Shown here: in pieces, positions 60,588-64,000 of the stretch
How the letters are laid out: each line of letters starts with the position of its first letter
Position numbering within the stretch: the first letter of the stretch is position 1
Notes under the pieces: generated by a model
Told to the model about the DNA's origin: nothing
The model's input: only the letters and a program-made list of their open reading frames with translations
The model's database searches: none
Source of the DNA: JBJHDF01 sp050486405
GTDB lineage: Bacteria > Pseudomonadota > Gammaproteobacteria > Pseudomonadales > Cellvibrionaceae
Direction: 5' to 3'
Length of the DNA: 64,000 bases
NCBI GenBank assembly: GCA_050486405.1
Contig: JBJHDF010000007.1
Span: 1-64,000 of the forward strand
Position numbers and translations under genes: made by a program

Positions 60588-60835
60588 ACACTGTGCGCGA
60601 ACGAGCCCGCAACCATATGGCAAAGACCCTGAGCCTGGACGTCGCCTGGTGTCGGGATCCGGTGGCGCTGTCAGAGTTGGCCGTCAACTCTTTTCGTCTG
60701 GTGGAGATGGCTATCGAACTGCAGGAAGAGCTGGGCGTCCGGTTCAGCCAGGACGATCTACTGCGCGTTGCGACCATCGGCGACTTGTTGGATCTGGTGG
60801 AGCGTCGAGCGCGGTCAGTGGCTGACGAACGCTAG
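60584..60835 (+). CDS. Acyl carrier protein 2
   Basis: 83 aa, ATG overlapping the preceding stop by 4 bases. ACP helix II motif ELAVNSFRLVEMAIELQEEL with Ser36 as the predicted phosphopantetheine site (NSF instead of DSL). It is clearly different from carrier protein 1, so the two probably carry different building blocks, for instance an acyl group here. Last gene of the operon; its stop overlaps that of the convergent GGDEF gene. Confidence 0.85.
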   Translation: MNTVRERARNHMAKTLSLDVAWCRDPVALSELAVNSFRLVEMAIELQEELGVRFSQDDLLRVATIGDLLDLVERRARSVADER

Positions 60836-63800
60836 TGCATCTCCACGCGATTTCTGCCGCTGGCCTTGGCTGCGTATAATGCTTTATCGGCGCGCTTCAG
60901 CGCGCTTTCGAAGTTGTCCTCCGGCAGCAGGCAGGTGACACCGATGCTGGCGGTCACTTGTCTGGGCAGCTGTGCGTCGTGAATTTGCTGTTCGACGCTT
61001 TTGCGCAACTTTTCCGCCAGCAGGCGGCTGTTTTCCCGGTTGTCGGTGGGGCAGAGCAGGACAAACTCTTCGCCTCCCCAGCGGCCGATATGATCGCTGT
61101 TGCGCAGGCAGGCGCGCATAACCTTGGCAAGGGTACAGAGAATCCTGTCGCCGGCGTCGTGGCCCAACTGATCATTGATGTCCTTGAAGTGATCGATGTC
61201 CAGTATCATCAGGCACATGCCTTTTTTGGTTTCCGGGTTGGCAAAAATGCCCTTGGCTATCTGGGCCATGCCGGCCCGGTTGTAGAGCCCGGTGAGTGGA
61301 TCGGTGATGGACCGACTGCGGTAAACCTCGGCGCGCACGCTCAGGGTAACGTACTTGTGCGCGAGATACAGCGCTAGAATGGCGATCAGGGAATAGAGGG
61401 TATAAGCCCACCAGGTGCGCCAGGGCGGCGGTAGTATAATGAGGTCCAAACTCTGCCCGCTCACCCAGTTTTCGCCGTCGGTGGACGCCCGGGTGCGAAA
61501 CCGATAGCGGCCAGGCGCTATATTGGTATAGGTGGCGACACTGCCTTGGGTAATGTCATTCCAGTGGCGATCAAAACCGTCCAGCATGTAGCTGTAGCGT
61601 ATCGAGGTGCTCTGCCGGTAGTTCAGCGCGGCCAGCTCAAAGGAAAACATAACATCCCGATGTCGCAAAACAATTTCGTCGGCCGTGAAGGTCGAGGTTC
61701 GCAGCGGCGAAGCAGGGGTGCCTATTGGGACTTCCTGGTTGAACAACCGGAAGTTAGTGACGTACAGGGGAAAATCGGTGGCGCCAATATCTAGATGGTC
61801 GGGATGAAAAACCGTCATGCCCTCGGTGCTGCCAAAGTAGAGATTCCCCCGCCGGTCCCTGAGACTGGCATCGCGATTGAAATTGATTCCGGCGACACCT
61901 TCCTCATGCTGCAGCCTGCTGACGCGCAGCGTCTGTCGGTCGATCCGAATCAGCCCGTTGGTGGTTGTTACCCAGATGTTGCCATGGTGGTCTTCGACAA
62001 TGCTGGACACATTGGGTGACGGCAACCCGTCGGCTATGCTGAGGTTGGTAAAACTGCCCTCGTCCGGGTCGTATAGGCCGACGCCGTGCCGCTCAGTGCC
62101 AATCCATAACTTGCCACGGCTGTCCTTGAAAAGTTTGCGAATGGCAACGAGATCGGTTGTTTGCCACAGCGTAACCTGAGAAAACTGTTCTGTCTCGGGG
62201 TTCAGCCGATTCAGCCCGGAAAAGGTTCCAACCCAGATACTGCCGTCTTTGCCCTCTGCTATCGTGGGTACAAAATTGCCGCTGATGGAATCGCTTTGAT
62301 CGGGACGGTGCCGAAATTGATCAAAGCTGTCGGTGTCCCGTTGATAGCGCTGTAGCCCCTGATCCTCGGTGCCTATCCAGACCACATCGTTACTGTCGAC
62401 GATGATGCTCCAGATAAAATCACTTTTCATGGCGCCGGCTTGGTGGTCATCGGCAGGGTAGTGCTGGAATTGGTCGGTGTCCGGGTCGAAGCGGTGCAGG
62501 CCACCGGCCCAGGTGCCCAGCCACAGCTGGCCGTCGACAGGGTCTTCCGCCAACGCCAACACTGGCCTGGCTTGCAGGGCCTGGGGGTTGCTGGGGTCAC
62601 TTAGGTAGCGGCGCAGGCTGCCGGTGTCGGGGTCCAGGGCGTTGAGTCCGTTTTCGGTGCCTATCCAGATGGTGCCGTCGCGGGCCTCCAGAATCTGCAG
62701 AATGGCGCTGTCGCTGAGGCTGTTGGGATCGTCGGGAATGTGAATGTAGAGGCGAAAACGTTGTGCGCTGCGGTTGTAAAAACTGACGCCGGAGGGGAAG
62801 GCACCAACCCAAATATCCTGGTTTTTGTCTTCATACACCGCGCGCAACTGGTTCGAGATCAGGCTGTGGGGATTGTTGGGGGAGTGTCGGTGATGGACGA
62901 ACGATTGACTGGTGTCGTCGAACCTCGCCAGACCTCCCTGGTCCAGCGCTACCCAGATGATGCCCTGACTGTCTTCCATAACGTGCAGTACAATATCCGA
63001 ACCCAGCGAGGTGGGATCCTCTGGGTCATGGGAAAAGTGAATGTATTCGCTGGTCCCCGGCTCCAGGCGGCCGATGCCACGGCGATAGGTGCCCAGCCAG
63101 ACGTGGCCCTGACTATCGTGGGCAATGCTTCTGACGTGATCAAAGACAGGGAATTCGGGGTCGTTCGGGTGGTGCAGCAGGTAGTCCAGGTGTTGGGTAG
63201 CGGGGTCGAAAATGGCCAGGCCCTGACCGGCGGTGCCGAGCCAGACTTTTCCTTGTGCGTCGATAGCGATGCTGCGCACCTGATCCACATCGGCTTGGTC
63301 AAAACCGGGTGGATCGAGACGGACTATCTCCATCGAATCGCGATCGGGGGCTATGATGTGCAGGGCACCGCCGGCACCGACGTAAAGTGTATTGTCTTGG
63401 GCAATGGCCAGGGCTGTAGTGGCGGCGGATAAAAGGTTCACCCCTCCGATTTGACTGACGGTCGTAAAATCATCGGTTTCCGGGTTATAGCGGCTCAGCC
63501 CGCCCTCCCCGGCCTGCCAAAAAACGCCATCTTTATCCACGATCAGGCGCCAGATCAGGTTGCCGGGCAGAGAACGACTGTTTTGCGGATCAGCCTGGTA
63601 GAGCCTCAGGTTGCGGCCGTCGTAGCGCGCCAGGCCGTTTTCCGCACCCAGCCAGATAAAACCGAAATCGTCCTGCACTATGCTGAGAATGCCCCCCAAC
63701 TTGTGGCGTTTGGCATCGGTACGGTCGAAGGGGTGTTCAAAGCGAACGCTCTCGGCGGGAGGGCCAGCGAGCGCGCTGAAGGCACCCAGCAGGCACAGCG

Positions 63801-63867
63801 CCAGCAAACCCCAGCGGAGGAGGTTTCGAGGACTCCCTATGGCTTGGTGCGGGGTCTTCTGGCGCAT
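60832..63867 (-). CDS. Two-component-regulator propeller sensor fused to a diguanylate cyclase
   Basis: 1011 aa. Signal peptide (LLRWGLLALCLLGAFSALAG), about 14 propeller-type repeats up to residue 700 (FIWLGAENGLARYD, VWLGTAGQGLAIFD, IWVGTFSGLNRLN, LWIGTERHGVGLYD), a Y_Y_Y domain (IRYSYMLDGFDRHWNDI, NIAPGRYRFRTRAS), a membrane helix (AYTLYSLIAILALYLAHKYV) and a GGDEF domain with RWGGEEFVLLCPTD near 927. It should sense an extracellular ligand, perhaps a sugar, and make cyclic di-GMP. Converges on the biosynthetic operon. Confidence 0.92.
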   Translation of the reverse strand: MRQKTPHQAIGSPRNLLRWGLLALCLLGAFSALAGPPAESVRFEHPFDRTDAKRHKLGGILSIVQDDFGFIWLGAENGLARYDGRNLRLYQADPQNSRSLPGNLIWRLIVDKDGVFWQAGEGGLSRYNPETDDFTTVSQIGGVNLLSAATTALAIAQDNTLYVGAGGALHIIAPDRDSMEIVRLDPPGFDQADVDQVRSIAIDAQGKVWLGTAGQGLAIFDPATQHLDYLLHHPNDPEFPVFDHVRSIAHDSQGHVWLGTYRRGIGRLEPGTSEYIHFSHDPEDPTSLGSDIVLHVMEDSQGIIWVALDQGGLARFDDTSQSFVHHRHSPNNPHSLISNQLRAVYEDKNQDIWVGAFPSGVSFYNRSAQRFRLYIHIPDDPNSLSDSAILQILEARDGTIWIGTENGLNALDPDTGSLRRYLSDPSNPQALQARPVLALAEDPVDGQLWLGTWAGGLHRFDPDTDQFQHYPADDHQAGAMKSDFIWSIIVDSNDVVWIGTEDQGLQRYQRDTDSFDQFRHRPDQSDSISGNFVPTIAEGKDGSIWVGTFSGLNRLNPETEQFSQVTLWQTTDLVAIRKLFKDSRGKLWIGTERHGVGLYDPDEGSFTNLSIADGLPSPNVSSIVEDHHGNIWVTTTNGLIRIDRQTLRVSRLQHEEGVAGINFNRDASLRDRRGNLYFGSTEGMTVFHPDHLDIGATDFPLYVTNFRLFNQEVPIGTPASPLRTSTFTADEIVLRHRDVMFSFELAALNYRQSTSIRYSYMLDGFDRHWNDITQGSVATYTNIAPGRYRFRTRASTDGENWVSGQSLDLIILPPPWRTWWAYTLYSLIAILALYLAHKYVTLSVRAEVYRSRSITDPLTGLYNRAGMAQIAKGIFANPETKKGMCLMILDIDHFKDINDQLGHDAGDRILCTLAKVMRACLRNSDHIGRWGGEEFVLLCPTDNRENSRLLAEKLRKSVEQQIHDAQLPRQVTASIGVTCLLPEDNFESALKRADKALYAAKASGRNRVEMH

Positions 63868-63923
63868 CTGGACTTGGGGTACCCTGGCCGGAGGTAAAAG
63901 GCGGCCTCTCCCTTCAGGTTAGT

Positions 63924-64000
63924 TCAGGATTGCCGATGGCGCAAAACGGCGCCCACCTGATACAGGGTGGGCACCAGCAGCAGGGTGACAAAGGTGGCAA
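63924..64000 (-). CDS. RND efflux transporter, C-terminal fragment
   Basis: The last 24 residues of a protein (TFVTLLLVPTLYQVGAVL, ending HRQS) are visible; TLLLVPTLY is the conserved end of the last membrane helix in AcrB/MexB-type pumps. The gene continues past the right edge of the window. The 56 bases between it and the GGDEF gene hold nothing else. Confidence 0.65.
   Translation of the reverse strand, partial: ATFVTLLLVPTLYQVGAVLRHRQS

Noticed and set aside
1..64000. CRISPR array, tRNA or rRNA genes
   Set aside because: No regularly spaced repeats of CRISPR type and no tRNA or rRNA signatures were recognised anywhere in the window.

Overview
The window is a piece of a GC-rich gammaproteobacterial chromosome. 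This rests on the polA-engB neighbourhood, the znuA / zur-znuC-znuB divergon, the long FadE type, LpxR- and LpxH-like lipid A genes and a caa3-type cox operon. A marine heterotroph of the Cellvibrionales/Oceanospirillales sort is my best guess; no rRNA or tRNA gene is present to pin it down.

Layout. 1-2841: distal part of an integron cassette array, with five attC-like sites and short cassette ORFs of mostly unknown function, including one VOC-fold protein. 3043-3734: decayed IS91-type element with a broken tyrosine recombinase. 3839-5281: small AT-rich island with a redoxin and two small membrane proteins. 5398-9614: exported BNR-repeat lipoprotein, a GMC dehydrogenase with its Tat-exported small subunit, and an unknown protein. 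10225-19102: complete aa3/caa3 oxidase and assembly cluster (coxB with fused cytochrome c, coxA, ctaG, coxC, SURF1, a SCO-like protein, ctaA, ctaB, SCO). 19109-23165: LpxH-like phosphoesterase and the Zur-controlled zinc importer. 24329-32371: polA, a probable sRNA locus, engB, cytochrome c4, dsbA, lpxR and a diguanylate cyclase. 32458-34791: a second Zur box in front of a zinc-independent DksA paralogue, a COG0523 metallochaperone GTPase and a His-rich ZrgA-like protein, forming a zinc-starvation operon. 34807-51877: housekeeping and stress genes (YceI, b561, thioesterase, M48 peptidase, response regulator-PilZ, prolyl-hydroxylase-like enzyme, RoxA-like dihaem protein, SodC, FadE, a CadC-like membrane regulator).

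52266-60835 is the most interesting part. A divergent XRE regulator faces a tightly packed ten-gene operon: AMP-dependent acyl ligase, ICMT-like methyltransferase, KAS III-like enzyme with a rearranged active site, AurF-like diiron N-oxygenase, carrier protein, class II aaRS-like amino acid:carrier protein ligase, thioester-reductase-like SDR, Sfp-type phosphopantetheinyl transferase, ferritin-like diiron protein and a second carrier protein. It looks like a self-contained, NRPS/PKS-free pathway that loads an amino acid on a stand-alone carrier protein, oxidises it and joins it to an acyl group. I cannot match it to a known product. A sensor-type diguanylate cyclase (60832-63867) converges on it, and the window ends in the tail of an RND pump gene.

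A family of dispersed inverted repeats (14583-14774, 20056-20112, 51878-51926, and a related composite at 52009-52198) sits at gene ends. No CRISPR array was seen.
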